Source of the DNA: Arachis hypogaea
Taxonomy: Eukaryota > Streptophyta > Magnoliopsida > Fabales > Fabaceae
Length of the DNA: 64,000 nucleotides
Direction: 5' to 3'
NCBI RefSeq assembly: GCF_003086295.3
Contig: NC_092054.1
Span: 52,497,353-52,561,352, forward strand
A program made the translations under genes and the position numbers. The notes below the pieces were generated by a model that saw only the letters and a list, made by a program, of their open reading frames with translations, was not told the origin of the DNA and did no database searches. This document shows, piece by piece, positions 1-11,415 of the stretch (its first letter is position 1; each line of letters starts with the position of its first letter).

Positions 1-240
1 TGGCGCCAACGTTAGCCTCCAAGTTAGGGGGCTAACGTTGGCGCAAACGTTGGCCTCTCTCCCTTATGTAATTCATGTGCCAACGTTGGGGCTAACGTTA
101 GCCCTTCTCCCTTTGTAATTCATGTGCCAACGTTAGCCTCCAAGTTAGGGGGCTAACGTTGGCGCAAACGTGGGATGGCCAGGGAGGAAAATTCAAGTTC
201 CAACGTTAGCCTCCAAGTTAGGGGGCTAACGTTGGGGCTA
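1..240. repeat. Palindrome array CCAACGTTAGCC...GGCTAACGTTGG in element A 3' LTR
   Basis: The repeated unit has perfect 12-bp arms, CCAACGTTAGCC and GGCTAACGTTGG, around a 12-nt spacer (TCCAAGTTAGGG). The arms contain the self-complementary hexamer AACGTT. About three units and several half units are seen here, separated by short T/C-rich linkers. Each unit could form a long hairpin in single-stranded DNA or RNA. Confidence 0.85.
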
Positions 241-582
241 ACTTCATGCTTCCTGGTTCAATTTCACTTATTCCATTGTCCTCTCTTCACTTCTAGCCAT
301 TCCTTTTTGCTTCAACCTTTCTCCAAGCTTTCTTCACCTATCATTAATCAACCAAACTCATCAAAGCTATGCTCAAAATCATGAGATATTCAATCTTTCA
401 TAATATGCAACAAATATAGCATAAAACCTCATGAAATGGCATGAATTCATATATGGTTGGTTCAATCAAAGGAAACATGAAAATCTACTCAATTAGCTTG
501 CTTGTGGCTCAAGAAAGTGCATAATTCTAATGAAAACACAAGAAAAAGACTAGCTAAAATGGGCTAGGATGACTTGTCATCA
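1..582 (-). repeat. Element A 3' LTR, partial
   Basis: It matches the end of the right LTR at 4668-5272. Read on the plus strand it ends GACTTGTCATCA, so the LTR begins TGATGACAAG on the minus strand. It is followed inward by the hairpin B and AAGTTTGGTGTTG module. The palindromic array inside differs from the right LTR by a 26-bp indel. Confidence 0.85.
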
Positions 583-619
583 CAACACCAAACTTAAAGC
601 TTGCTTGTCCCCAAGCAAG
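583..619 (-). promoter_or_regulatory. Hairpin B plus polypurine-tract-like sequence of element A
   Basis: On the minus strand an 8-bp stem CTTGCTTG / CAAGCAAG (600-619) with loop GGGA is followed by CTTTAAGTTTGGTGTTG, which abuts the 3' LTR. This is the expected plus-strand priming position. The same stem-(A/G)GGA-stem and tail recur in elements C, D and E. Confidence 0.7.
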
Positions 620-2062
620 AAATGAATTATGCTCAGAGATTCTTTCAATTAAGATGGATTGAGGAACAATTGTAAAGTGCAGTGAGTGAAGTGATCAAGT
701 ATCAGTGGGGTGAATTCTAAATCATATGCTCATGCAAGGGCTTCAGTGCTCACTAGTCCTTACATATTGGGAGTCGTAGGTCTTAGGATTTTCATCCAAA
801 TGGTATCATGGAGGTCTCTTTATATGTAATCACCTTGAAGCAGCTTATAGTTTCTGTGCTTTGGCCTTGACTCTAAGTATCATGTCTCAAAGCGGCTCTT
901 TAGATAAGCTTTCAATCAATACTCCTAAACCAGTTGGTTTTAAGGTATTAGGTGTTAAAGCACCCCTAAGGATTTACTTGCTCAAGCCTCTTTCTTTGAC
1001 ACAACTCAACCACAAGCATTTTACTAGGCTACCAACTCTTTGAGTCATTGTTTCTTCTTTCTTTTCTGCCTAGTAATTGATGCTCAGAGCCTTGGGCCAT
1101 GTTCTTTTTGTTTTTGCATTTTCTTTTCTTTCTTTTTGTTTTGTTTGCTGCTTCTTGGATCAATAGATTTTTGAGAATCTTCACAATACTTCTTTGAACT
1201 TCATGTCCCGCCTATGAGCTCCCATGCAAGTTTTCACAAGCATGCAACCTCAATACATGATCATACAACTAGAACCACCACTTCTCCTAATCTTTTGCTT
1301 GCCTCAAAATTGTTTAATTCCTCAATCCTTCTTTTCAAAGAACTTTCATGTGATGCATTTCTTGAAAATTGAGTGCAAACAAGTTTTGAAGATGAGAATG
1401 TTGTGAATGATCAACCCTCTTGCTTATTGAATTATAAAGAAAGACTATGCTATGCAGACAAGCAGGGCAGATAAGGATACAATCCAACTTTCAATTACAG
1501 CAATATTTGATGCAAAACAATGACTTAACAATACAACCTGTTGAAGTTTACTTGCTTTCCTTCTTCTCATCATCATTGTTGCTGACCTTCATGTTCATCT
1601 TTCTCCTTTTTGATGATGTTCAAATCTCCAACAGCTTGTATGACATTCTGCAATGATATTGAAAGTTGCTTGTTCCCCAAGCACTTGGATACAATGGTTA
1701 ATTTTTCATGATTTATTTGCGGGCTTTTTGGACTTACTTTGGTGTGGGAACACCAAACTTAGTACCTTGCCAATGGTTAACCATGTGTGATAATTTTTTT
1801 TTTCTTCTTTTTCAAAAGCAATAAAACTAAAAGCTAGGAAACAGCAGAATAGTTAACTAGTTCATCCAACATGCTTGAAGCCAGCATTATGCAGAAAGTG
1901 AGAATGTGTTTTATGATGGGATTTTGGTGGAACACCAAACTTAGAATCCTTCATTCTCCCTTAGATTGTTTTGGTGTGCAACACCAAACTTAGCTTCTTG
2001 CAATATAGATAAAACTAATTAACCTTTTTATTGAAATAGATATGAAAAGATAACTACCTCAG
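620..2062 (-). other. Element A 3' non-coding region
   Basis: No convincing ORF. Three copies of the AAGTTTGGTGTT motif (minus) are each preceded by a partial reverse complement, giving small hairpins of the type TTTGGTGT...ACACCAAA at about 1742-1758, 1925-1942 and 1968-1988. A weaker relative of hairpin B (TGCTTG / CAAGCA, loop GGGAA) lies at about 1663-1684. The rest is AT-rich with pyrimidine runs. Confidence 0.5.
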
Positions 2063-2087
2063 GTTGGGTTGCCTCCCAACAAGCGCT
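2063..2087 (-). promoter_or_regulatory. Hairpin A of element A
   Basis: On the minus strand AGCGCTT is followed by GTTGGG-AGGCAA-CCCAAC, a 6-bp stem with a 6-nt loop. It starts 45 nt after the stop of the gag-like ORF. The same box occurs in elements B, C, E and, diverged, in D. Confidence 0.75.
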
Positions 2088-2125
2088 CTTTTATTGTCAC
2101 TAGCTTGACATCCTTCACTCTATGC

Positions 2126-3192
2126 TCATGGAAGTTGAGGCTTCTGTTGCCTTAGGTTTCCTCCTCTTGTTATGGGCTTCCTTCCCTCTGTTTCTCTTTC
2201 CATAGCCTTCTTATTTTCCTCCATGACTCCCTTCTCTTTTAACACAGCATCCTTTTCATGGCTCTTTGGGTTCAGAGTCCCCTTTTTTTCACCCAATTCA
2301 GCAAGGTTTTGCACTAATTGTTCCACCTGCCTTTCAAGTCTTCTGAGTGAAGCCTCCTGGTTCTTGCTTATCATCTCTTGATGCTTCTTTATTTCTTCCC
2401 ACTCTATTGCCATCATTTCTTGAATTCTTATGGACCTCTCCATCAGCATTTCTAGAATATAGATCCTTTGAAAGGTTGGAAGTGGTTGTGGCAGTTGTGG
2501 TGGTTGATGAATGTCATTTTGAGCGAATGGTGAGGTAGGACGGGGTTGAAGTTGTGTATGATTGTTGTTGTGGGGGTGTGTTTTAAGTTGATTTTTGAAG
2601 TTGGGGTTATTGCAGTTGAAGTCCCTTGGTCTTTGATTTTGGTTCTCAACCCCCCTCCCATTAGAATGAGTCCTCCAAGGTGGATTGTACACATCATTCT
2701 AAGGTCTGTTCTGGAGCATGCTAGATTGATTGCTTGGAGCTTGCAGTTGCTCATAGCTTTGTTGCTCATGGTTAATGGCCCCAAAGCTTTGTTCAGCTTG
2801 ATTACACCCATATGAGCTTTGAGTCAGGTTGTATGTATGTACTACAGCATGTCTCAACTCAATGATTTTTTTAGCCATCATATCTAATTGTTGTAGAGTC
2901 TGCTGATGCATCTGCTTGTTTTGGCTTATTACTGCACGAGCACCTTCAATTTCTTTCTCTAATGGATGCACTTCTGCCTCTTGCTTAACAATTCTTTGTG
3001 ATGGGTTAAATTTGACTAGGAGTCCATTCATCAGTTCTTCCATCCGATAATGCTTCCTTGTGGAAAAGCTTCAAACCATTGGGCAACATCATTCATGGCT
3101 GTGGATAGTTGCTTCGAACCATGGGTTACATTATCGTCCATGGTGGGGGTATTACTCTCATGCTTGCTCGAATTTGTTGAGTTCCCTTCCAT
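2126..3192 (-). pseudogene. Element A gag-like ORF, broken
   Basis: An ATG at 3190-3192 opens a reading frame of about 350 codons. It is broken by a frameshift near 3045 and an in-frame TAG at 2699-2701. The N-terminal part is helical and rich in Gln and Glu. The middle has YNPPWRTHSNGRG, like the NYNPxWRNHPN block at the C-terminal side of Athila-type Gag. The C-terminal part is a predicted coiled coil (about 2250-2450) followed by a basic tail. The capsid core seen in elements B and C is not recognisable, and nothing like protease or RT follows. It probably encoded a Gag-related RNA-binding or scaffold protein of a parasitic retroelement; the family assignment rests on the short motif and on position. 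Confidence 0.6.
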
Positions 3193-3510
3193 GATCTGCA
3201 CAGTTACAACCGATTCAAGTGAAGATAAAGCATATTCAGGCCAGGATATGATTGAAGGATCAGTTGATACAAAGTATCAAACAGTTGGCAAACTTGAGAG
3301 AGAAATAAACGAAAACCACTCCTCTCGCTTGTTTTTCAAACTATGAAAATCATATTCAGCAGGATGAGCCAAGGAAATTTCACTCTATTACTAGAATGAG
3401 GTTTCTATTAGCTCAGGCAAAACTTCAAACAGTTAGTGGGTTAGTCAAAAATTAAAGAAAAAGTGCTTGATCTAGATCACCACCTCACTTAATCATTGTC
3501 AATCTAATCA
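3193..3510 (-). other. Element A leader
   Basis: Non-coding leader between primer binding site and first ORF on the minus strand. No repeat or structure stands out. Confidence 0.6.
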
Positions 3511-3529
3511 ATCCCCGGCAACGGCGCCA
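3511..3529 (-). promoter_or_regulatory. Primer binding site (tRNA-Asp type), element A
   Basis: The minus strand reads TGGCGCCGTTGCCGGGGAT, the complement of the 3' end of plant tRNA-Asp(GTC), 6 nt inside the LTR end. It fixes the orientation. Confidence 0.9.
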
Positions 3530-4367
3530 AAAACTTGATGAGATATTTTTGGAGGAAATATAAATCTCTCCCAAAACACCCAAAACTAACCGGCAAGTGT
3601 ATCGGGTCGTATCAAGTAATAAAAACTCACGGGAGTGAGGTCGATCCCACAGGGATTGAAGGATTGAGCAATTTTAGTTTAGTGGTTGATTTAGTCAAGC
3701 GAATCAAGATTTGGTTGATGGTTTTGTGACTTGCAGAATTAAATTGCATTGAAGTAAAGAGAACAAGAAATAAATTGCTGAAACTTAAAGAACAAGAAAT
3801 TAAATGGCAGAAACTTAAAGTGCAAGAAATATAAATTGCGGAATCTTAAAGTGCAAGGAATGTAAATTGCTTGAAATGTAAAGGGGATTGGGATGTGGAT
3901 TTGCAGAAATTAAACAAGGAAAAATTAAATTGCATCAAACAGAAGAGGGAAAGGGAATTGGGATTGAACCGGATATGAAGCAGTAAAGTAAATGAACATT
4001 AAAAGCAGTAAACAGGGAATTGAAATGGGAAATTCAGATCTCAGGACCCAGAGACTAGAAAGCCAAGTCTAGATCTCAATGCCTTCCTAGATCCAACAAG
4101 AACAATTGCAAGAGAATTGTAAATTGCAAAGAGAATAGATGAAGAGCAATGAACCGGAAATTAAATTCAATTAACAGTAAAGAAACAGAGAGATCCAAGA
4201 TTGAGATTGAAACAGAATTCCTTCAATTCTCCAATCCAAGATCCAAGACAAATGAAATTAAAAGCAATGGAAACAAAGAAATTAAAGTTCACTCAAGTTC
4301 AAAAGCTCTCCGAAAACTATTATGAAAATTCTAAAAGGAAAGCTCCCCGAATAACTTGAATTCTATC

Positions 4368-4376
4368 CTATTTATA
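4368..4376 (-). promoter_or_regulatory. LTR TATA box, element A
   Basis: Minus strand TATAAATAG inside the 5' LTR, the probable RNA polymerase II core promoter. Called from motif and position only. Confidence 0.5.
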
Positions 4377-4599
4377 CACTTTCAAAAATGATCTTCAAGC
4401 CTTGAGTTGGGCCTTTGCTCTTGGTGGAATTGGGTTGAAAGAGGCCTTGGTTGATTGCTCTTGAAGTTTGAAGAAGAACCAAAGTGAATCAATTGAACCG
4501 GTTTTGAGGTTAGCCAAAGTTGGACCAAAAGTTTGAGCCAAAGTTAGAGGTCTAACTTTGGCTCCAACTTTTCATAGCAGCAAGCAAAATTCTTCTGGT

Positions 4600-4935
4600 A
4601 TGGACGTTGGTGCCAACGTTAGGGGTCTAACTTTGACCCTAACGTTGGCCTTGCTTAGTGCTAGTAGCGCCAACGTTAGCCTCCAAGTTAGGGGGCTAAC
4701 GTTGGCGCAAACGTTGGCCTCTCTCCCTTATGTAATTCATGTGCCAACGTTAGCCTCCAAGTTAGGGGGCTAACGTTGGGGCTAACGTTGGCCCTTCTCC
4801 CTTTGTAATTCATGTGCCAACGTTAGCCTCCAAGTTAGGGGGCTAACGTTGGCGCAAACGTGGGATGGCCAGGGAGGAAAATTCAAGTTCCAACGTTAGC
4901 CTCCAAGTTAGGGGGCTAACATTGGGACTAACTTC
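4600..4935. repeat. Palindrome array CCAACGTTAGCC...GGCTAACGTTGG in element A 5' LTR
   Basis: Same unit as at 1-240. Four near-complete units are separated by CTCTCCCTTATGTAATTCATG-like linkers. One unit is longer by 26 bp than its partner in the other LTR. Confidence 0.85.
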
Positions 4936-5277
4936 ATGCTTCCTGGTTCAATTTCACTTATTCCATTGTCCTCTCTTCACTTCTAGCCATTCCTCTTTGC
5001 TTCAACCTTTCTCCAAGCTTTCTTCACCTATCATTAATCAACCAAACTCATCAAAGCTATGCTCAAAATCATGAGATATTCAATCTTTCATAATATGCAA
5101 CAAATATAGCATAAAACCTCATGAAATGGCATGAATTCATATATGGTTGGTTCAATCAAGGGAAACATGAAAATCTACTCAATTAGCTTGCTTGTGGCTC
5201 AAGAAAGTGCATAATTCTAATGAAAACACAAGAAAAAGACTATCTAAAATGGGCTAGGATGACTTGTCATCAGAGGG

Positions 5278-5633
5278 GGGGGGGGTAAGGTTCGGCCATA
5301 TAGGGTGGGTTTGGGTGGGAAATTGATTTTGAATTTTGAAGGTAGGTGGAGTTTATGAGGTAGGTTTATGGGGAAGAGTGGATGGATGTGAATGGTGAAT
5401 TGGTGATAGGGAAGAGAGATTAAGGTGATTGGTGAAGAGTTTTGGGGAAAAGTGTTTATGGGATTATGTGAAAGAGGGGTGAGAAGAGGTGAGTGAAGGT
5501 AGGTGGGGATCCTGTGGGGTCCACAGATCCTGAGGTGATCTTGTGGGGTCCACAGATCCTGAGGTGTTCAAGGATTTACAATCTTGCACCAAATTGGGCA
5601 TGCAAAATGCCCTTGCACACAACTCTGGGCGTT
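5278..5633 (-). other. Element B region before its downstream ORF
   Basis: G/T-rich on the plus strand, including a run of 11 G near 5275-5285. It corresponds to the leader of the post-pol ORF in elements C and E (compare 20040-20400 and 42340-42700). GATCCTGTGGGGTCCACAG is repeated in this leader. No coding sequence. Confidence 0.55.
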
Positions 5634-5802
5634 CAACGCCAGATTGGTGCTTGTTCTGGGCGTTAAACGCCCATTTGTTGCCCATTTCTGGCATTGAACG
5701 CCAGAACCATGCTTGTTCTGTGCGTTCAGCGCCAGAACCATGCTCTGTTCTGGCGTTGAACGCCAGCCAGATGCTTCTTACTGGCGTTTAAACTCCAGTA
5801 AG
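5634..5802. repeat. GGCGTTNAACGCC palindrome array, element B
   Basis: Five imperfect copies of a 13-17-nt palindrome (for example TGGCGTTGAACGCCA) spaced 25-35 bp apart with unrelated linkers. The position just 3' of hairpin A (minus strand) matches elements C and E. Confidence 0.8.
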
Positions 5803-5940
5803 GTCTTCCTCCATGGTGTGATTTTTCTTCTGCTGTTTTTGATTCCGTTTTCAATTTTTATATTTATTTTGTGACTCCACATGATCATGAACCTAATAAA
5901 ACATGAAAGAACAAGACAAATAGAATTAGATAAATAAAAA

Positions 5941-5963
5941 TTGGGTTGCCTCCCAACAAGCGC
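5941..5963 (-). promoter_or_regulatory. Hairpin A of element B
   Basis: Minus strand GCGCTTG then TTGGG-AGGCAA-CCCAA, 49 nt after the gag-protease stop codon. It is preceded by GACATTAAAGAA, matching GACAATAAAGAA in element C. Confidence 0.75.
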
Positions 5964-6005
5964 TTCTTTAATGTCAATAGCTTGACAGTGGGCTCTCATG
6001 GAGCC

Positions 6006-8339
6006 TCACAGATGTTCAGAGCATTGTTGAGACTCTCCAACACCAAACTTAGAGTTTGGATATGGGAGTTCAACACTAAACTTAGAGTTTGGTTGTGGCC
6101 TCCCAACACCAAACTTAAAGTTTGATTGTGGGGGCTCTGGTTGACTCTGCAGTGAGAGAAGCTTTTTATGCTTCCTCTCCATGTTTACAGAAGGATGACC
6201 TCGAGTTTTAAACACAAGGGAGTCCTCATTCAATTGAAGGACTAATTCACCTCTGTCAACATCAATCACAACTCTTGCTGTGGCTAGGAAAGGTCTTCCA
6301 AGGATGATGGATTCATCATCATTCTTCTCAGTATCCAGGACTATGAAATCAGCAGGGATGTAAAGGCCTTCAACCTTTACTAACACGTCCTCTACTTATC
6401 CATAAGCCTGTTTTCTTGAATTGTCTGCCATCTCTAATGAGATTTTAGCAGCTTGCATCCCATAGATTCCCAGTTTCTCTATTATAGAGAGGGGCATGAG
6501 GTTTATCCCTGAACCAAGGTCACACAGAGCCTTTTCAAAGATCATGTTGCCTATGGTACAAGGTATTACGAACTTTCCAGGATCCTATTTCTTCTGAGGC
6601 AATCTCAGTTGATCCAGATCACTTAGTTCATTGGTGAACAAGGGAGGTTCATCTTCCCAAGTCTCAATACCAAATAATTTGGCATTCAGCTTCATGATTG
6701 CACCAAGAAACTTGGCAGGTTGCTCTTTAGTAACATCCTCATTCTCTTCAGAAGAGGAATACTCATCAGAGCTCATGAATGGCATAATGAGGTTCAATGG
6801 AATCTCTATGGTCTCTAGATGAGTCTCAGATTCCTTTGGTTCCTCAGATGGAAATTCCTTATTGATCACTGGACGTCCCAGGAGGTCTTCCTCCTTGGGA
6901 TTCACGTTCTCTCCCTCCCTTATAGGTTTGGCCATGGTAATTAATTCAATGGCCTTGCACTCTCCTTTTGGATTCTCTTCTGTATTGCTTGGGAGAGTAC
7001 TAGGAGGGATTTCAATGATCCTTTTACTCAGCTGGCCCACTTGTGCTTCCAAATTTCTAATGGAAGACCTTGTTTCATTCATGAAACTTACAGTGGCCTT
7101 GGACAGATCAGAGACTAAGTTTGCTAAATTAGAGGTATTTTGTTCAGAGTTCCATGTCTGTTGCTGAGTGGATGATGGAAAAGGTTTACTATTGTTAAAC
7201 CTATTTCTTCCACCATTATTAAAGCCTTGTTGAGGCTTTTGTTGATCCTTCCATGAGAGATTTGGGTGATTTCTCCATGATGGATTATATGTGTTTCCAT
7301 AAGGTTCACCCATATAATTTACCTCTGCTATTGCAGGGTTTTCAGGATCATAAGCTTCTTCTTCAGAAGATGCCTCTTGAGTACTGTTGGATGCAGCTTG
7401 CATTCCATTCAGACTCTGAGAAATCATATTGACTTGCTGAGTCAATATTTTATTCTGAGCCAGTATGGCATTCAGAGTATCAATTTCAAGAACTCCCTTC
7501 TTCATAGGCGTCCCATTATTCATAGGATTCCTTTCAGAAGTGTACATGGACTGGTTATTAGCAACCATGTCAATGAGTTCTTGAGCTTCTGCAGGTGTTT
7601 TCTTTAGGTGAATGGATCCACCTGCAGAAGTATCCAATGACATCTTAGCTAATTCAGACAGACCATCATAGAATATATCCAGGATGCTCCATTCTGAAAG
7701 CATGTCAGAAGGACACTTTTTGGTTAGTTCTTTGTATCTCTCCCAAGCTTCATAGAGGGATTCACCTTCTTTCTGTCTGAAGGTTTGAACATCCACTCTA
7801 AGCTTACTCAGCTTTTGAGGAGGAAAGAACTTGGCTAAGAAAGCTTTGACTAGCTTATCCCAAGAGTTCAGGCTATCCTTAGGTTGAGAGTCTAACCATA
7901 CTCTAGCTCTATCTCTTACAGCAAAAGGGAAAAGCATGAGCCTGTAGACTTCAGGATCTACTCCATTAGTCTTAACAGTATCACAGATCTGCAAGAATTC
8001 AGTTAAGAACTGAAAGGGATCTTCAGATGAAAGTCCATGAAACTTGCAGTTCTGCTGCATCAGAGAAACTAATTGAGGTTTCAGCTCAAAATTGTTTGCT
8101 CCAATGGCAGGAATGGAGATGCTTCTTCCATGTAAATTGGAATTAGGTGCAGTAAAGTCACCAAGCATTCTCCTTGCATTATTATTATTTTCGGCTGCCA
8201 TCTCCTCTTCTTGTTCGAAAATTTCTGAAAGATTGTCTCTGGACTGTTGTATTTTAGCTTCTCTTAGTTTCCTTTTCAGAGTCCTTTCAGGTTCTGGATC
8301 TGCTTCAACAAGAATATTCTTGTCTTTGCTCCTTCTCAT
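6006..8339 (-). pseudogene. Element B gag-protease polyprotein, two nonsense codons
   Basis: One frame of 777 codons from the ATG at 8337-8339. Residues ~60-270 are a retrotransposon Gag capsid-type domain (VYRLMLFPFAVRDRARVW, KFFPPQKLSKLR, YEAWERYKEL). Residues ~350-400 hold the Athila block YNPSWRNHPNLSW, followed by an Asn/Gln-rich stretch. The protease with DLGSGINLMP at its active site and ILGRPFLATA downstream occupies ~590-700. Gag packages element RNA and the aspartic protease matures it. The frame is stopped by TAG at 6585-6587 and TAA at 6396-6398. The C-terminal tail repeats N-S-K-F-G-V, encoded by copies of the AAGTTTGGTGTT motif. It is not followed by RT. Confidence 0.85.
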
Positions 8340-10135
8340 ATGAAAAAGAGGGACAGAAAAATAATAATAATAATAGGGATCCTTTTTACCACAGTATAGA
8401 GGTCCCTGTGTGAATAGAAGAAAAGAAGAAGAGAAAATCTGAACTCAGAGAGAGAGAGGGGGTTCGGATTTTTGGTGAGTGAGGAAGAGATGTTAGTAAA
8501 TAAATAAACAAATAGAAGAAGATGAGAGGGGGAAGTGAATTCTCGAAAATAATTTTTGAAAAAGAGTTAGTGGTTTTCGAAAATAGTTTTTGAAAAAGGT
8601 TAGTAATTTTTTTGAAATTTTAAAATCAAAAGTTAAAATAATTAGTTAATTAAAAAGAAATTTTGAAAAAGAGGGAAGATATTTTTGAAAATGAGAGAGA
8701 GAGGGAGTTAGTTAGGTAGTTTTGAAAAAGATAAGAAACAAACAAAAAGTTAGTTAGTTAGTTGAAACAAATTTGAAAATCAATTTTGAAGAGATAAGAG
8801 GATAAGAAGTTAAAAAGGATATTTTAAAATCAAATTTTGAAAAAGATAAGATAAAGAGATATTTTTGAAAAGATATGATTGAAATTAGTTTTGAAAAAGA
8901 TTTGATTTTTAAAATTACAATTAATGACTTGATTCACAAGAAATCACAAGATATGATTCTAGAACTCAAAGTTTGAATCTTTCTTAACAAGCAAGTAACA
9001 AACTTGAAATTTTTGAATCAAAACATTAATTGATGATGTTATTTTCAAAAATTAGGAGATAAAGATAAGAAAAAGATTTTTGAAAAATATTTTTAAAATT
9101 TTCGAAAATAACTAAGAAAAATGAAAAAGATTTGATTTTTGAAAAAGATTTTGAAAAAGATAAGATTTTTAAATTGAAAATTTGATTTGACTCATAAGAA
9201 ACAACTAGATTTTAAAAATTTTTGAAAGAGTCAAATCTAATTTTCGAAAATTTAAGAGAGAAAAAAAAAGGAAAGATATTTTTTTGATTTTTGAATTTTT
9301 AATGATGAGAGGGAAAAACATGAAAAAGACTCAATGCATGAAAATTTTGGATCAAAACAATGAATGCATGCAAGAATGCTATGAATGTCAAGATGAACAT
9401 CAAGAACACTATGAATGTCAAGATGAACATCAAGAACTTATTTTTGAAAAATTTTTAATGCAAAGAAAACATGCAAGACACCAAACTTAAAAATTGTACA
9501 TGTATAGATACTATGAATGCAAGAATGCATATGAAAAACAAGAAAAGACACAAAACATGAAAACATCAAGATCAAACAAGAAGACTTACCAAGAACAACT
9601 TGAAGATCATGAAGAACACTATGAATGTATTAATTTTTCGAAAAATGCAAAGAATTTTTAGAAAAGATGCAATTGACACCAAACTTGAAATTTGACTCAA
9701 GACTCAAATAAGAAACACAAAATATTTTTGATTTTTTTGATTTTATGATTTTTTTGTATTTTCTTTTAATTTTTTCGAAAATCATTTTGAAAAAGAAAAA
9801 TAAGGATTCCAAAATTTTTAATATGAATTCCAGGAATCTTATGCTCTTTAGTCTAAAGCTCCAATCAAAGGGTCAGGCATGGCTTAATAGCCAGCCAAGC
9901 TTTAGTATGTAACTCAGACATGACACGCCTGACATTCCCTACCCAGAAGAATTAGACATGGCTTTACAGCCAGCCAGGCTTCAACATGCTTCATGAAACA
10001 CTAGAATTCATTCTTAAAAATTCTGAAGAAAAATATATTTTTGAAAGATATTTGAAAAATTTTTGAAAATAAAACAAAAAGAAAATTACCTAATCTGAGC
10101 AACAAGATGAACCGTCAGTTGTCCAAACTCGAACA
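8340..10135 (-). other. Element B leader (5' UTR)
   Basis: 1.8 kb without a supported ORF. It is dominated by GAAAAAGAT/TTTTTGAAAA-type AT-rich repetition. A 29-bp tandem duplication (ATGAATGTCAAGATGAACAT...) lies at about 9383-9440. TTCGAAAA/TTTTCGAA recurs throughout. Element E has the same leader at 53616-55464. Confidence 0.6.
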
Positions 10136-10154
10136 ATCCCCGGCAACGGCGCCA
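10136..10154 (-). promoter_or_regulatory. Primer binding site (tRNA-Asp type), element B
   Basis: Minus strand TGGCGCCGTTGCCGGGGAT, 6 nt inside the LTR end. Confidence 0.9.
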
Positions 10155-11174
10155 AAAACTTGGTGCACGAAATTGTGATCTCAGGCAACGACGCCAGAAA
10201 CTCGGTACGCACGTCTTAATAAATCGTTTTTCATTCACAACTTCGATACAACTAACCAGCAAGTGCACTGAGTCGTCCAAGTAATAAACCTTACGTGAGT
10301 AAGGGTCGATCCCACGGAGATTGTCGGCTTGAAGCAAGCTATGGTCACCGTGTAAATCTCAGTCAGGCGGATATCAAATAGTTATGGAGTTTTCGAATAT
10401 TAATAATAAATAGACAGAAAATAAAGATAGAAATACTTATGTATATCATTGGTGAGAATTTCAGATAAGTGTATGGAGATGCGTTCGTTCCTCTGAACTT
10501 CTGCTTTCCTGCTGTCTTCATCCAATCAATCTTACTCCTTTCCATGGCTGGCTTTATGTAAGGGCATCACCGTTGTCAATGGCTACATCCCATCCTCTTG
10601 TAAAAATGGTCCAAATGCTCTGTCACAGCACGGCTAATCATCTGAGGTTCTCGATCATACTGGAATAGGATTCACCCTCCTTTTGCGTCTGTCACTACGC
10701 CCAGCACTCGCGAGTTTGAAGCTCGTCACAGTCATTCAATCCCTGAATCCTACTCGGAATACCACAGACAAGGTTTAGACTTTCCGGATTCTCATGAATG
10801 CCGCCATCAATCTAGCTTACACCACGAAGATTCTGATTAAGAGATCTAAGAGATACTCATTCAATCTAAGGTAGAACGGAAGTGGTTGTCAGGCACGCAT
10901 TCATAGGGAATGATGATGATTGTCACGTTCATCACATTCATGTTGAAGTGCGAATAAATATCTTAGAAGCGGAATAAGTTGAATTGAATAGAAAACAGTA
11001 GTACTTTGCATTAATTCATGAGGAACAGCAGAGCTCCACACCTTAATCTATGGAGTGCAGAAACTCTACCGTTGAAAAATACATAAGTGAAAGGTTCAGG
11101 CATGGCCGAATGGCCAGCCCCCCATGATCTAAGAACAAAACGTCCTAGGATGTCTAATACAATAGTAAAAAGTC

Positions 11175-11183
11175 CTATTTATA
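11175..11183 (-). promoter_or_regulatory. LTR TATA box, element B
   Basis: Minus strand TATAAATAG, at the same relative place as in the element E LTR. Confidence 0.5.
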
Positions 11184-11292
11184 ATAAACTAGCTACTAGG
11201 GTTTACAGAAGTAAGTAATTGATGCATAAATCCACTTCCGGGGCCCACTTGGTGTGTGCTTGGGCTGAGCTTGAATGTTACACGTGCAGAGG

Positions 11293-11415
11293 CTCTTTCT
11301 GGAGTTGAACGCCATGTTGTAACGTATTTCTGGCGTTCAACTCTGGTTTGTGACGTGTTTCTGGCATTTAACTCCAGACAGCAGCGTAGAACTGGCGTTC
11401 AACGCCCTTTTACAT
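11293..11415. repeat. GGCGTTNAACGCC palindrome cluster in element B LTR
   Basis: Four degenerate copies such as CTGGCGTTCAACGCC, on both sides of GTGACGTGTTT-like linkers. Each LTR of the B/C/E group carries such a cluster. Confidence 0.75.

Larger units (their letters stand above)
1..5272 (-). mobile_element. Element A: non-autonomous LTR retrotransposon (3' end beyond window)
   Basis: Direct repeats at 1-582 and 3536-5272 bracket a 2.95-kb internal region. A tRNA-Asp-type primer site beside the right repeat shows the element reads on the minus strand. The only coding remnant is a gag-like ORF; there is no protease, RT or integrase, so it needs proteins in trans (LARD-like organisation). 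It interrupts element B: sequence to the right of 5272 is B's post-pol region. The left LTR is cut by the window edge, so a target duplication cannot be checked; the right flank is GAGGG. Confidence 0.85.
3536..5272 (-). repeat. Element A 5' LTR (1737 bp)
   Basis: On the minus strand it runs TGATGACAAG...ATATCTCATCA, with TG/CA ends. The outer end is defined by the copy at 582 and the inner end by the primer site. A TATAAATAG box lies at 4368-4376. Confidence 0.88.

Noticed and set aside
5634..5802. Regular short palindromic repeats resembling a CRISPR array (also at 20430, 27088, 31398, 42708)
   Set aside because: Plant nuclear DNA inside retrotransposons, repeats only 13-17 nt and degenerate, spacers of unequal length that are themselves similar between copies, and no cas genes.
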